A stretch of DNA of 64,000 nucleotides. Origin: Paractinoplanes atraurantiacus. GTDB lineage: Bacteria; Actinomycetota; Actinomycetes; Mycobacteriales; Micromonosporaceae. The notes under the pieces were generated by a model. The model saw only the letters and a list, made by a program, of their open reading frames with translations. It had not been told where the DNA came from and ran no database searches. Both the position numbers and the translations under genes were made by a program. The stretch's first letter is position 1; every line of letters begins with the position of its first letter. Positions 52,506 to 60,725 of the stretch are shown piece by piece. The stretch spans positions 190,181 through 254,180 of the forward strand of contig NZ_OBDY01000001.1 in the NCBI RefSeq assembly GCF_900215205.1, written 5' to 3'.

Positions 52506-53387
52506 GTGACGACTCAGCCGACGGAATCGCAGGTCGCGGGCCACCGCCTGATGAATGTGGATCACCCGGTCGTGATGGGGGTCCTCAACGTCACGCCGGA
52601 CTCGTTCTCGGACGGTGGGAAATACACGGACGAGGAGTTCGCAGTTGCGCACGGGTTGGATCTCCGGAACGCCGGCGCGGACATCGTGGACATCGGCGGC
52701 GAGTCGACACGCCCGGGCGCGGAGCGGGTGGACGCGCCGACCGAGATCGCGCGGGTGGTCCCGGTGATCAAGGAGCTGGCCGCGGCCGGGGTGCTGATCA
52801 GCATCGACACCACGCGGGCGGCCGTGGCCGAGGCGGCGCTGGAGGCCGGCGCCGCCGTGATCAACGACGTCTCGGGCGGGCTCGCCGACCCGGCGATGAC
52901 CCGGGTGGCCGCCGAGGCCGGCTGTCCTCTCATTCTGATGCACTGGCGCGGCCACTCGCGGCACATGAATGAATTGGCCACCTACACCGATGTGGTGGCC
53001 GAGGTGCGCGACGAGTTGCTCCAGCGGGTGGACGAGGCGCTCGCGGCCGGCGTCGCGCCCGGACAGATCATTCTCGACCCCGGTCTCGGCTTCGCCAAGA
53101 AGGCCGAGCACAACTGGGCCCTCAGCGCCCACCTCGACGTCCTCATCGGCCTCGGCTACCCGGTCCTGTTCGCGGCCAGCCGCAAGACCTATCTCGGGCG
53201 CCTGCTGGCCGGGCCGGACGGCACGCCCCGCCCGGTCGAGGAGCGTGAGGCGGCCACGCTGGCCACGTCCCTGCTGGCGGTCGCCGCCGGGGCCTGGGGC
53301 GTCCGTGTGCACGATGTGCGATCCACGGCGGACGCGCTCGCGGTCTGGCGTGCCACGGGTGCACCCCGGCTGCGTACGGCAAGCTAG
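52506..53387 (+). CDS. folP: Dihydropteroate synthase
   Basis: Enzyme joining p-aminobenzoate to dihydropterin pyrophosphate, the sulfonamide target, 293 residues. TIM-barrel motifs are present: GVLNVTPDSFSDGG (pterin site), DIGGESTRPGAE, ISIDTTRAAV, INDVSGG, DPGLGFAKKAEHN and ASRKTYLGR. The GTG at 52506 is supported by the leaderless -10. In M. tuberculosis folP1 directly follows folE, whereas here the two are about 14 kb apart. folB follows after 5 nt. Confidence 0.96.
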   Translation: MTTQPTESQVAGHRLMNVDHPVVMGVLNVTPDSFSDGGKYTDEEFAVAHGLDLRNAGADIVDIGGESTRPGAERVDAPTEIARVVPVIKELAAAGVLISIDTTRAAVAEAALEAGAAVINDVSGGLADPAMTRVAAEAGCPLILMHWRGHSRHMNELATYTDVVAEVRDELLQRVDEALAAGVAPGQIILDPGLGFAKKAEHNWALSAHLDVLIGLGYPVLFAASRKTYLGRLLAGPDGTPRPVEEREAATLATSLLAVAAGAWGVRVHDVRSTADALAVWRATGAPRLRTAS

Positions 53388-53392
53388 AGATC

Positions 53393-53764
53393 ATGAACGA
53401 GGAGCAGGGGCGGATCTCGCTCAGTGGGCTGCGTGTGCGTGGCCGGCACGGCGTGTTCGACTTCGAGCGTGAGCAGGGCCAGGACTTCGTGATCGACGTG
53501 CGGCTCGACCTCGACCTGCGCCCGGCCGCGGCCAGCGACGACGTCACCGACACGGTGCACTACGGCGAGCTGGCCGAGCGTCTGGCCGCGATCGTCGGCG
53601 GCGAGCCGGTCAACCTGATCGAGACGCTGGCCGACCGCCTGGTGACCGCCTGCCTTCAGGACCGCCGGGTCGCCATTGCCGAGGTCACCGTCCACAAGCC
53701 GCAGGCGCCGATCCCGCTCGACTTCACCGATGTCGCGGTCACCGTGCGCCGGAGCCGGTCATGA
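53393..53764 (+). CDS. folB: Dihydroneopterin aldolase
   Basis: Folate-pathway enzyme of 123 residues converting dihydroneopterin to the hydroxymethyl pterin and glycolaldehyde. GLRVRGRHGVFDFEREQGQDF carries the conserved Tyr/Phe-Glu region, with VHYGELAERL, LIETLADRL (catalytic Glu) and VTVHKPQAPIP (catalytic Lys). The ATG at 53393 follows folP by 5 nt, and the stop overlaps the folK ATG (ATGA). Confidence 0.95.
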   Translation: MNEEQGRISLSGLRVRGRHGVFDFEREQGQDFVIDVRLDLDLRPAAASDDVTDTVHYGELAERLAAIVGGEPVNLIETLADRLVTACLQDRRVAIAEVTVHKPQAPIPLDFTDVAVTVRRSRS

Positions 53765-54288
53765 CGCGTGCCGTCCTCTCTCTGGGCAGCAACCTGGGCG
53801 ACCGGCAAAAGCATTTACAGCAGGCCGTACGCCTCCTCGGCGACAGTGTCGTGGCCATGTCCGGCATCTACGAGACACCGCCGTGGGGCGACGCCGACCA
53901 GCCTTCGTACCTCAACGCGGTGGTTCTGGCCGTCGACCCGAAGGCGGCGCCGCACGACTGGCTCGCCCGCGCCCGGGCCGCCGAGGCCGCCGCCGGCCGG
54001 GTCCGTGACCCCGAACGCCGCTTCGGCCCGCGCACCCTCGACGTCGACGTCATCGCCGTCTGGGACGCCGACGACCAGCCGGTGACCAGCGACGAACCCG
54101 AGCTCACCCTGCCGCACCCGAGGGCGCACCTGCGGGCGTTCGTGCTGCGGCCGTGGATCGACATCGAGCCGTACGGGCGGTTGCCCGGGCACGGCTGGCT
54201 CACCGACCTGCTGAACGACCCCACTCTCGCGGGCGACATCGCGGGGCTGACCCCGAGGCCCGACCTCCCACTAGAGTCGAACGCGTGA
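53761..54288 (+). CDS. folK: 2-amino-4-hydroxy-6-hydroxymethyldihydropteridine diphosphokinase (HPPK)
   Basis: Enzyme of 175 residues that pyrophosphorylates the hydroxymethyl pterin to make the FolP substrate. Motifs include SLGSNLGDRQKHLQQAV at the N-terminus, YETPPWGDADQPSYLNAV, and RFGPRTLDVDVIAV with the metal-binding Asp pair, then LPHPRAHLRAFVLRPW. The ATG overlaps the folB stop. A second promoter for the next gene lies inside its 3' end. Confidence 0.96.
   Translation: MTRAVLSLGSNLGDRQKHLQQAVRLLGDSVVAMSGIYETPPWGDADQPSYLNAVVLAVDPKAAPHDWLARARAAEAAAGRVRDPERRFGPRTLDVDVIAVWDADDQPVTSDEPELTLPHPRAHLRAFVLRPWIDIEPYGRLPGHGWLTDLLNDPTLAGDIAGLTPRPDLPLESNA
54272..54277 (+). promoter_or_regulatory. 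-10 hexamer TAGAGT inside folK, leaderless start of DUF3180 gene
   Basis: TAGAGT is 7 nt before the GTG at 54285. It would allow the DUF3180 gene to be transcribed apart from the fol genes. Confidence 0.45.
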
Positions 54289-54791
54289 GCAGCAACCCGC
54301 AGGCGCCCAAGTCGGACCCGTCGATGCGCCCGACCAGCATCTCGGTGCTGATCGTCGCCGGGCTGGCCTCGGCCGCCGTCGGCTGGCTGCTGCTCAGCTT
54401 CTCCTATTCGTCGCTGCCCGAGCTGCCGTGGTCGCCGGTGATCGTGCTGGCCGTGCTGGCCGTGGCCGAGGGCCTGCTGGCGCAGAACACCAGCGCCCGC
54501 ATCCAACGCAAACCCGGCACCATGCCGGTCGACCCGCTGGCGGTCGCGCGATATGTCGCTCTTGCCAAGGCGTCCTCGCTGGTCGGCGCCATCTCGGCCG
54601 GTTTCTCGGCGGGCCTGCTGGCCTGGCTCGCGATGGAGCCGACCCAGGCCGCGCACGACGACATCCCCAAGGCGGTCGGCGGCGTCGTGGGAGCGCTGGC
54701 CCTGGTCGGGGCGGCTCTCTGGCTCGAGCGCTCGTGCCGCGTACCGGAGCGTCCCGACTCCAAGGACGAGGAAGATTCCGGACTGCGCTGA
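54285..54791 (+). CDS. DUF3180 membrane protein
   Basis: Protein of 168 residues with about four hydrophobic helices (near 16-36, 43-60, 85-108 and 120-140), corresponding to Rv3605c, which conservatively follows folK in actinobacteria. Function is unknown. The start GTG overlaps the folK stop (GTGA) and also has a leaderless-type -10 at 54272. The C-terminal tail is charged (SKDEEDSGLR). Confidence 0.85.
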   Translation: MSSNPQAPKSDPSMRPTSISVLIVAGLASAAVGWLLLSFSYSSLPELPWSPVIVLAVLAVAEGLLAQNTSARIQRKPGTMPVDPLAVARYVALAKASSLVGAISAGFSAGLLAWLAMEPTQAAHDDIPKAVGGVVGALALVGAALWLERSCRVPERPDSKDEEDSGLR

Positions 54792-54926
54792 TTCCGTACG
54801 CGGAACCCCTGTTTTTCGGCCTTGAACTGAGACCGACTCCTATCCGTATGCTCTGGGCGCGGGCCTTGCGACCCGGCGGATCTCGGCGTGCCGACGCGCG
54901 GAGACGCAGAGGAGGGAGGCACGGCT

Positions 54927-56168
54927 ATGGCGTACGACGAGGCGACCTACCGCCGGCCGGCCGAGGAGCAGCCGTCCGACCCCGCCGCCTATCGCGCGAA
55001 CACCCTGGCCGCGGCCGAGCAGCGGCGCCGGGCCGAGCAGCTCGACGATCAGGGCGACACCACGACGACCGACGTGCTGCGCCGGGTCGACGCCGACGAG
55101 GACGGCCGTGACCGGCTCGGCATCCACCTCGGCTGGGAGGTCGTGCTGCTGGTCGCCGCGGTGGCGATCGGCTACATGCTCTGGCGGGCCGACTCGGAGG
55201 CGCTCCAGCGCCCCGGCCTCGACAACCTTCTCGTCACCGGCGCGGCCATCGGCCTGCTCACGCTCGGCGCCGGGCTGACCCTGCGGGCCGGCGTGCCCAA
55301 CCTGGCGCTGGGCCCGATCGCGCTCGCGGCCGCCCTGCAATACGCCGAGCAGGGCGACCAGGGCTTGGTCAAGGCGGTCGTCCCGGCACTGGTGATCGCC
55401 GCCGCGGGTGCCGTGCTGATCGCCCTGCTGATCCTCGTGCTGCACGTGCCGGGCTGGGCGGCCACGCTCGCCGCGGGCCTCGGCGTGATCGTCTACGACC
55501 AGCTCCGGGTGACCCCGGTCGTGGTGCAGGGCGACTACGACCCGACCGAGCAGGCCTTCTTCCTCTTCGGCGGGTTCGCGCTGCTGGCCGTGCTCGGTGG
55601 TGCCCTCGGCACGGTCGGGCCGGTCCGCCGCTGGCTGGGCCGCCTGCGGCCGGCCGGCGACCCGGCCGCCCGCCGGGGCGCGGTCGTCGCGGTGCCGGTG
55701 ATCGGCACCCTGGTGATCTCCTCGGTCTTCGCGGTGGCGGCCGGCGTGCTGTTCGCCGCCCAGTCGAGCACCCCGATCGTTCCCGGCACCGGCCTGGAGT
55801 GGACGGGCATCGCGCTCGGCCTGGCCATGCTCGCCGGCACCAGCGCCTACGGCCGTCGCGGCGGCATCTTCGGGACGCTGTTCGCGGTCAGCGCGCTGAC
55901 GCTGTTCCTCGACTACCAGGCGCGGGAGAAATTCGACATCGCGCTGTTCGCGATCGCGGCCGCCGTTTTCGGTGGCGGGCTGATCGTCACCCGGCTCGTG
56001 GAGACGTACGGGAAACCCCTGCCGGCCGCCGGCGAGCCGGAGTGGAACGCGGCGCCGGCCACGACGAGCGCCAACTGGTCGCCCGACCTGCCCGAGACCT
56101 GGTCCACGACCACCTCGACCGGGCGCACCGACCGCTGGGACGCGGGTCCGTGGGGCACCACCCGATGA
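54927..56168 (+). CDS. Polytopic membrane protein resembling an ABC-type permease
   Basis: Protein of 413 residues with a charged N-terminus (about 1-75), eight to ten hydrophobic helices (80-360) and a hydrophilic C-terminus rich in Thr/Trp. The segment GLLTLGAGLTLRAGVPNLALGPIALAAA strongly recalls RbsC/BPD_transp_2 permeases of sugar or nucleoside ABC importers. No ATPase or binding protein is adjacent, so an orphan permease or a repurposed membrane protein is possible. It occupies the place of Rv3604c. SD GGAGGGAGG precedes ATG 54927. Confidence 0.75.
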   Translation: MAYDEATYRRPAEEQPSDPAAYRANTLAAAEQRRRAEQLDDQGDTTTTDVLRRVDADEDGRDRLGIHLGWEVVLLVAAVAIGYMLWRADSEALQRPGLDNLLVTGAAIGLLTLGAGLTLRAGVPNLALGPIALAAALQYAEQGDQGLVKAVVPALVIAAAGAVLIALLILVLHVPGWAATLAAGLGVIVYDQLRVTPVVVQGDYDPTEQAFFLFGGFALLAVLGGALGTVGPVRRWLGRLRPAGDPAARRGAVVAVPVIGTLVISSVFAVAAGVLFAAQSSTPIVPGTGLEWTGIALGLAMLAGTSAYGRRGGIFGTLFAVSALTLFLDYQAREKFDIALFAIAAAVFGGGLIVTRLVETYGKPLPAAGEPEWNAAPATTSANWSPDLPETWSTTTSTGRTDRWDAGPWGTTR

Positions 56169-56174
56169 TCGCTT

Positions 56175-56180
56175 TATGCT
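56175..56180 (+). promoter_or_regulatory. -10 hexamer TATGCT, leaderless start at 56188
   Basis: TATGCT is 7 nt before the ATG at 56188. The in-frame TTG at 56176 is disfavoured because it lies within this hexamer. Confidence 0.5.
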
Positions 56181-56187
56181 TGCCGTC

Positions 56188-56514
56188 ATGACCTCTGCAA
56201 GCTTCGCCGAGCTGGACGCCCTGCCCACCGAGGAGCTGCGCGAGCGCGCCTTCGCCCTGGCCCGGGAGCGGCACGACATCAAGTTCTTCTGGACGGTCTT
56301 CCGCAACCTGCCCGACGCCGACGAGGCGGCCGAGCTCGACGGGGCGCCGAACTCGATCGGCCCGATCATCGACGAGGCGGTCGCTCTCTGGCGTGAGTTC
56401 GAGGGCCACATCGCGTACGGAGAGCAGGAGCCCCTGCTGCGCGCCGCGTTCATCGATTACCTGACGAACCATCCAACCACCCCGCCCGCCGCCCTGAACC
56501 GGACTGAAGACTGA
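56188..56514 (+). CDS. Small hypothetical protein
   Basis: Acidic, largely helical cytoplasmic protein of 108 residues (TSASFAELDALPTEELRERA ... FFWTVFRNLPDADEAAE). No family is recognised and no membrane segment is present. Codon use is typical of the genome and it has its own leaderless promoter, so it is likely a real gene. Confidence 0.7.
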   Translation: MTSASFAELDALPTEELRERAFALARERHDIKFFWTVFRNLPDADEAAELDGAPNSIGPIIDEAVALWREFEGHIAYGEQEPLLRAAFIDYLTNHPTTPPAALNRTED

Positions 56515-56577
56515 GCCTTACCAGGGCATTCACCGGCGTCGTTTGAAACGTGAGCCGCGCTGGGAATTAGCCCGCGC

Positions 56578-57069
56578 ATGGCTCTCGGTAACCGATACAA
56601 GTCTGTGCCTGGTGCGGGCACCCTTGCCGCGCTCATACTCGTGCTCGTCTTCGGCAGCCCCTGGTACGCCGACTGGGCGAGCAAGAACGCCGACCCGGAG
56701 ACCGCCGGTGGGTGGTTCCTCAACCTGCTGGCCTGGCCGCGCTGGTCGTTCGACACCAGCGACTCGCTGCGCGACATCCTGGTCACCGACCTCAAGGCGA
56801 TCCTGCTGGTCGTGCTGACCGCGCTCTTCCTCTACCTGCTGCCCGGCTCCCAGCTGGCCCGGGCCCGCGGCACGATCAGCCAGTTCTTCTCCGGCTGGTC
56901 GGCGTACATCTTCGCGGGCGGTTTCGCCGCCCTGTTCACCACCCTCTTCCTGGCCAACCCGTCGTTGATCGCCGCCTTCCGGGCCGCCGGCAACGGCGCC
57001 TCGTACGGCCTGTTCGTGGGCTGGATCATCGGCCTGGCCACGCTCGGCGGCTATCGAGGCACCCGCTAG
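56578..57069 (+). CDS. Hypothetical membrane protein
   Basis: Protein of 163 residues with about four transmembrane helices (near 13-31, 68-90, 103-125 and 137-158) separated by short loops. The first outer loop includes PWYADWASKNADPETAGGW. Function is unknown. Its stop codon shares the tetranucleotide CTAG (57066-57069) with the stop of the convergent ABC ATPase gene. Confidence 0.75.
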   Translation: MALGNRYKSVPGAGTLAALILVLVFGSPWYADWASKNADPETAGGWFLNLLAWPRWSFDTSDSLRDILVTDLKAILLVVLTALFLYLLPGSQLARARGTISQFFSGWSAYIFAGGFAALFTTLFLANPSLIAAFRAAGNGASYGLFVGWIIGLATLGGYRGTR

Positions 57070-58067
57070 GCCTCCGCCGGCGCGGGGGTGTCGAAGATGG
57101 CCGAGCGGGAGACAGTTCCCACCGGCCGGCCGTCCTCGACCACGATCACCTCGGCCGAGTCCACCGTGAGCATCGCGGCGAGCGCGTCGTGCAGCGTGCC
57201 CGTGATGTCCACGGTGGGCCGGTCACCGGCCTGAAGGCCGTCGGACGGCTGCAGCGCGTCGCGCACCGGGGTGACCGCCAGCCGGCGGATGCCCCGGTCG
57301 GCGCCGACGAAACTGGCGACCCCGGCCGAGCTCGGCCGGCTGAGCAGCTCGGCCGGCGGGGCGAACTGCTGAAGCTTGCCGCCCTCGGCCAGCACCGCGA
57401 TCCGGTCGCCGAGCCGCACCGCCTCGTCGATGTCGTGGGTGACCATGACGATCGTCTTGCGGACCTCGGCCTGGAGCTTGAGGAACTCCTCCTGGAGGCG
57501 GCCGCGGGCGATCGGGTCGACCGCCGAGAACGGCTCGTCCATCAGCAGGACCAGCGGGTCGGCGGCGAGCGCCCGAGCCACACCGACGCGCTGGCGCTGG
57601 CCGCCGGAGAGTTCGTGCGGGTAGCGGTCGCGATATTTCGCCGGGTCGAGGCCGACCAGCTCGAGCAGTTCCTCGGTGCGGGCCTTGACCCGGGCGCTGT
57701 CCCAGCCGAGCAGCTTGGGCACGGTGCCGATGTTCGCGCCGATCTTCTGGTGCGGGAAGAGGCCGACGTTCTGGATCACGTAGCCGATGTGGCGGCGCAG
57801 CTCGACCGGGTTGCGCTTGAGGATGTCCTGGCCGTCGAGCAGGATCGTGCCCCTGGTCGGCTCGATGAGCCTGTTGATCATGCGAAGGATCGTCGACTTG
57901 CCGCACCCCGACGGCCCGATCAGCACGGTCAGCTCACCGGCACGGACCTCGAGGCTGAAGTCGCCGACCGCCACCGTGCCGTCCGGGTAGGTCTTGCCGA
58001 CGTCCTGCAGTGTGATCGAGGCAGCGCTCCGGGAGGTTCCGCTGTCGGTGATCGCGGTAGCGTCCAC
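57066..58067 (-). CDS. Glycine betaine/choline-type ABC transporter ATPase with CBS domain
   Basis: ATPase of the OpuC/ProV family, 333 residues, energising uptake of quaternary-amine osmolytes. Walker A GPSGCGKST is at 51-59, the signature LSGGQRQRV and Walker B LLMDEPFSAVD follow, with the H-loop in VTHDIDEAV. A C-terminal CBS-like segment (TVDITGTLHDALAAML ... GTVSRSAIFD) may sense ionic strength, as in OpuA. The GTG at 58067 has GGAAGG upstream. It is divergent from the first permease with only 2 bp between start codons. Confidence 0.9.
   Translation of the reverse strand: MDATAITDSGTSRSAASITLQDVGKTYPDGTVAVGDFSLEVRAGELTVLIGPSGCGKSTILRMINRLIEPTRGTILLDGQDILKRNPVELRRHIGYVIQNVGLFPHQKIGANIGTVPKLLGWDSARVKARTEELLELVGLDPAKYRDRYPHELSGGQRQRVGVARALAADPLVLLMDEPFSAVDPIARGRLQEEFLKLQAEVRKTIVMVTHDIDEAVRLGDRIAVLAEGGKLQQFAPPAELLSRPSSAGVASFVGADRGIRRLAVTPVRDALQPSDGLQAGDRPTVDITGTLHDALAAMLTVDSAEVIVVEDGRPVGTVSRSAIFDTPAPAEA
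58058..58063 (+). promoter_or_regulatory. -10 hexamer TAGCGT, leaderless start of first permease
   Basis: TAGCGT is 6 nt before the ATG at 58070 and lies within the first codons of the divergent ATPase gene. Confidence 0.45.
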
Positions 58068-58069
58068 GT

Positions 58070-58792
58070 ATGTCCTTCCTGTCGTGGGCCCCGGCGGGCG
58101 CCCCGCCGCTGGCCGCACCCGCCGACGACGGGCCGGGGAATCCGTGGTTCTCCTGGCAGTACGTCCGAGACAACTCCGACATCATCCTCGACAAGCTAGG
58201 ATTTCACGTCGGCATCACGATCGAGACTGTGATCATCGCCCTGCTGGTGGCCGTCCCGCTCGCCGTCCTCGCGTACTGGATCAAACCGCTGACCGGGCCG
58301 ATTCTCGCACTGTCGGGCATCCTCTACACGATTCCGTCCCTGGCGCTGCTGGCCCTGCTCGCCCCGCTGCTCGGCGCGACCAGCCGGGTGCCGGTGCTGA
58401 TCGCCCTGGTGCTGTACGCGCTGCTCATCGTGGTGCGTAACGCGCTGACCGGGCTCACCCAGGTGCCCGACGAGGTCAGGGACGCGGCGGCCGGCATGGG
58501 CTACGGCCGCTACGGCCGGCTCTGGCGGGTCGAGCTGCCGCTGGCCCTGCCCGGCATCGTCACCGGCCTGCGGCTGGCCACGGTGTCGACCGTGGCGTTG
58601 GTCACGATCGGCTCGATCATCGGCAACGGCGGCCTGGGCGATCTGATCCTGGGCGGCTTCGCGAACAACTTCTACAAGGCAGAGATCCTGACCGGCACGG
58701 TGCTGTGCGTCGCCCTGGCCCTGGTCCTCGACCTGGCGCTGGCCGGCTTCGGCCGGCTGCTGACGCCGTGGAGCCGCCGGAGGGCCTCGTGA
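58070..58792 (+). CDS. Glycine betaine/choline-type ABC permease 1
   Basis: Permease of 240 residues (OpuCB/OpuCD or ProW-like) with about six helices and the EAA loop (DEVRDAAAGMGYGRYGRLWRV) that contacts the ATPase. The N-terminus is a hydrophilic outer segment. The ATG is set by the leaderless -10. Its stop overlaps the GTG of the second permease. Two separate permeases form a heterodimer in OpuC-type systems. Confidence 0.9.
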   Translation: MSFLSWAPAGAPPLAAPADDGPGNPWFSWQYVRDNSDIILDKLGFHVGITIETVIIALLVAVPLAVLAYWIKPLTGPILALSGILYTIPSLALLALLAPLLGATSRVPVLIALVLYALLIVVRNALTGLTQVPDEVRDAAAGMGYGRYGRLWRVELPLALPGIVTGLRLATVSTVALVTIGSIIGNGGLGDLILGGFANNFYKAEILTGTVLCVALALVLDLALAGFGRLLTPWSRRRAS

Positions 58793-59502
58793 GCTACTTC
58801 TCGGACGGCATCACCTGGCTGAACGACCCGCTGAACTGGACCAACCCCGGCGGCCTGCTCGACCGCCTGCGGGAGCACCTGGTGATCAGCTTCTGGGCGG
58901 TCCTGATCGGCTGCGTGGTCGCCCTGCCGCTCGGCATCTGGCTGGGTCACCGGGGCCGGGGCGGCGGCCTGGTGATCACGGTGGCCAACCTGACCCGGGC
59001 CATCCCCACGCTCGCCCTGCTCACGATCCTGCCGCTGACCGCGCTCGGCTTCGGCAAGCTGCCGGTCATCGTCGCGCTGGCCGTGTTCGCGGTGCCGCCG
59101 CTGCTGGCCAACGCCTACACCGGTCTGCAGGCGGTCGACCCGGAGACCAAGGACGCGGCCAAGGGGATGGGGCTCTCCGGCGGCCAATTGTTGCGCCGGG
59201 TGGAGCTCCCGCTCTCGGTCCCGTACCTGGCGGCGGGCCTGCGGACGGCCGCGGTGCAGGTGGTGGCCACGGCCACCCTCGCAACATTTGTGAACGGCGG
59301 CGGCCTCGGCCAGATCATCACGGCCGGTTTCGGGCTCGGCATCAGCGTCGGCGGGGGTCAGATTGTGGCGGGCGGCATAGCTGTGGTGGTCCTCGCACTT
59401 CTCGTCGAAGGCATCTTCGCTCTCGTGGAACGCCTGGTCACGCCCCGTCCACTGAGGTCCGTGCGCCGCCGCAAGGTGGCCGCGGCCGACCCGGCCGGGT
59501 AA
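58789..59502 (+). CDS. Glycine betaine/choline-type ABC permease 2
   Basis: Second permease of 237 residues with the same fold, the EAA loop (DPETKDAAKGMGLSGGQLLRRV) and about six helices. The GTG at 58789 overlaps the preceding stop (GTGA), and the longer ORF to 58705 is an extension in the neighbour. It ends with a basic cytoplasmic tail (RSVRRRKVAAAD). A 117-nt spacer with a hairpin separates it from the binding-protein gene. Confidence 0.9.
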   Translation: MSYFSDGITWLNDPLNWTNPGGLLDRLREHLVISFWAVLIGCVVALPLGIWLGHRGRGGGLVITVANLTRAIPTLALLTILPLTALGFGKLPVIVALAVFAVPPLLANAYTGLQAVDPETKDAAKGMGLSGGQLLRRVELPLSVPYLAAGLRTAAVQVVATATLATFVNGGGLGQIITAGFGLGISVGGGQIVAGGIAVVVLALLVEGIFALVERLVTPRPLRSVRRRKVAAADPAG

Positions 59503-59576
59503 CGGACCCGCAACATCGCCGAAAGTTGTCACACCCACCGGGTAGACCTTCTAGGGCAGGGAAACTCCGGACACGC

Positions 59577-59599
59577 GGCGCGGCCCACCAGGCCGCGCC
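59577..59599 (+). promoter_or_regulatory. Intercistronic hairpin before the binding-protein gene
   Basis: GGCGCGGCC (59577-59585) and GGCCGCGCC (59591-59599) form a perfect 9-bp stem with loop CACCA, 20 nt before the lipoprotein start. It could stabilise the downstream mRNA or limit read-through, giving more binding protein than permease. Confidence 0.6.
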
Positions 59600-59619
59600 G
59601 GGACACAGAAGGCGGCAGT

Positions 59620-60615
59620 ATGCGTCGAAACATCTTCCTGGCGGCCGCCGCGGCCACCGTGGCCGTCGTCTCGCTCGCCGCTTGCGGCGACGCGGGCTCC
59701 TCCGGCACCGAGGCGCCGCCGTCCGCCGCCGCGGGCGCCGGGTGCGCTCCGGTCGCCGGTGACGCGCTGGTCGTCCTCGAGGACGACAAGAAGCTCCAGA
59801 ACACCGACAACGTGATCCCGGCGATCAACAAGAAGGCGTCGTCGCCCGAGCTGATCGCGGCCCTCGACAAGGTGTCGGCCGCGCTCGACACGACCAAGCT
59901 GATCGCGCTCAACAAGGCGGTCGACATCGACCGCAAGTCGTCCAAGGCGGCCGCCCAGGAGTTCGTGACCGCCAACAACATCACGGCCGGCCTGGCCAAG
60001 GGCCCGGGCGGCAAGATCACCGTCGGCGCGGGCAACTTCACCGAGAGCGCCACCCTCGGCGAGATCTACGGCCTGGCCCTGACCGCGGCCGGCTACACGG
60101 TCACGGTCCAGCAGATCGGCAACCGCGAGCTCTACGAGCCCGCGCTCGAAAAGGGCAGCGTCGCCGTGGTCCCGGAGTACGCGGCCACCCTGGCCACGTT
60201 CCTGCAGGGCAAGGTCGACAAGAACGGCGCCGACCCGTCCTCCAACGACCTCGACACCACGGTGAAAAACCTGACCGCCCTCGGCGAAAAGGTCGGCCTG
60301 GTCTTCGGCAAGCCCGCCGCCGCCCAGGACCAGAACGCGTTCGCCGTGACCACGGCCTTCGCCGACAAGAACGGCCTCAAGACGCTGTCCGACCTGGCCG
60401 CGAAGTGCTCGGGGGCGGCCACCGTGCTCGGCGGCCCGGCCGAGTGCCCGCAGCGGCCCAAGTGCCAGCTCGGCCTGACCGAGGTCTACAACTTCCAGGC
60501 CGGCAAGTTCTCCAGCCTGGACGCCGGTGGCCCGCTCACCAAGACCGCGCTCAAGCAGGGCCAGATCAGCGTCGGCCTGGTCTTCAGCTCGGACGGGTCG
60601 CTGGCCGCGGGCTGA
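59620..60615 (+). CDS. Glycine betaine/choline-type substrate-binding lipoprotein, circularly permuted order
   Basis: Lipoprotein of 331 residues: signal peptide with lipobox SLAAC (Cys22). The OpuAC-like fold is present but in altered order. The segment LVVLEDDKKLQNTDNVIPAI, normally C-terminal in the family, comes first (about 50-125), and the segment KITVGAGNFTES, normally right after the signal, begins at about 131. The chain stops after TALKQGQISVGLVFSSDGS, where the usual C-terminal segment would begin. This is a circular permutation by reading of motifs. It is the last gene of the importer and is followed by a strong terminator. Confidence 0.88.
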   Translation: MRRNIFLAAAAATVAVVSLAACGDAGSSGTEAPPSAAAGAGCAPVAGDALVVLEDDKKLQNTDNVIPAINKKASSPELIAALDKVSAALDTTKLIALNKAVDIDRKSSKAAAQEFVTANNITAGLAKGPGGKITVGAGNFTESATLGEIYGLALTAAGYTVTVQQIGNRELYEPALEKGSVAVVPEYAATLATFLQGKVDKNGADPSSNDLDTTVKNLTALGEKVGLVFGKPAAAQDQNAFAVTTAFADKNGLKTLSDLAAKCSGAATVLGGPAECPQRPKCQLGLTEVYNFQAGKFSSLDAGGPLTKTALKQGQISVGLVFSSDGSLAAG

Positions 60616-60645
60616 CCGTTTTCACTGTTTAGACACCGTTTAGAA

Positions 60646-60687
60646 GGTGAGCGCCGGGTTTCGGTAACCTGAAGCCCGGCGCTCGCC
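60646..60687 (+). terminator. Rho-independent-type terminator after the importer operon
   Basis: A stem of 13 bp with one G-U-type mismatch (60646-60658 with 60675-60687) encloses a 16-nt loop that itself contains TTC/GAA pairing. A short AT tract (ATTTG) follows. Confidence 0.8.
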
Positions 60688-60711
60688 ATTTGCCCTCCCG
60701 CGAGCCGTGGG

Positions 60712-60717
60712 TAATAT
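60712..60717 (+). promoter_or_regulatory. -10 hexamer TAATAT upstream of 60726
   Basis: TAATAT lies 8 nt before the ATG at 60726. It is likely a leaderless or near-leaderless start. Confidence 0.45.
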
Positions 60718-60725
60718 CGGCGCCC

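Noticed and set aside
52464..53312. Upstream part of a 363-codon minus-strand frame across folP
   Set aside because: It is antisense to a well-supported folP; only the last 80 codons lie outside it and are listed at low confidence.
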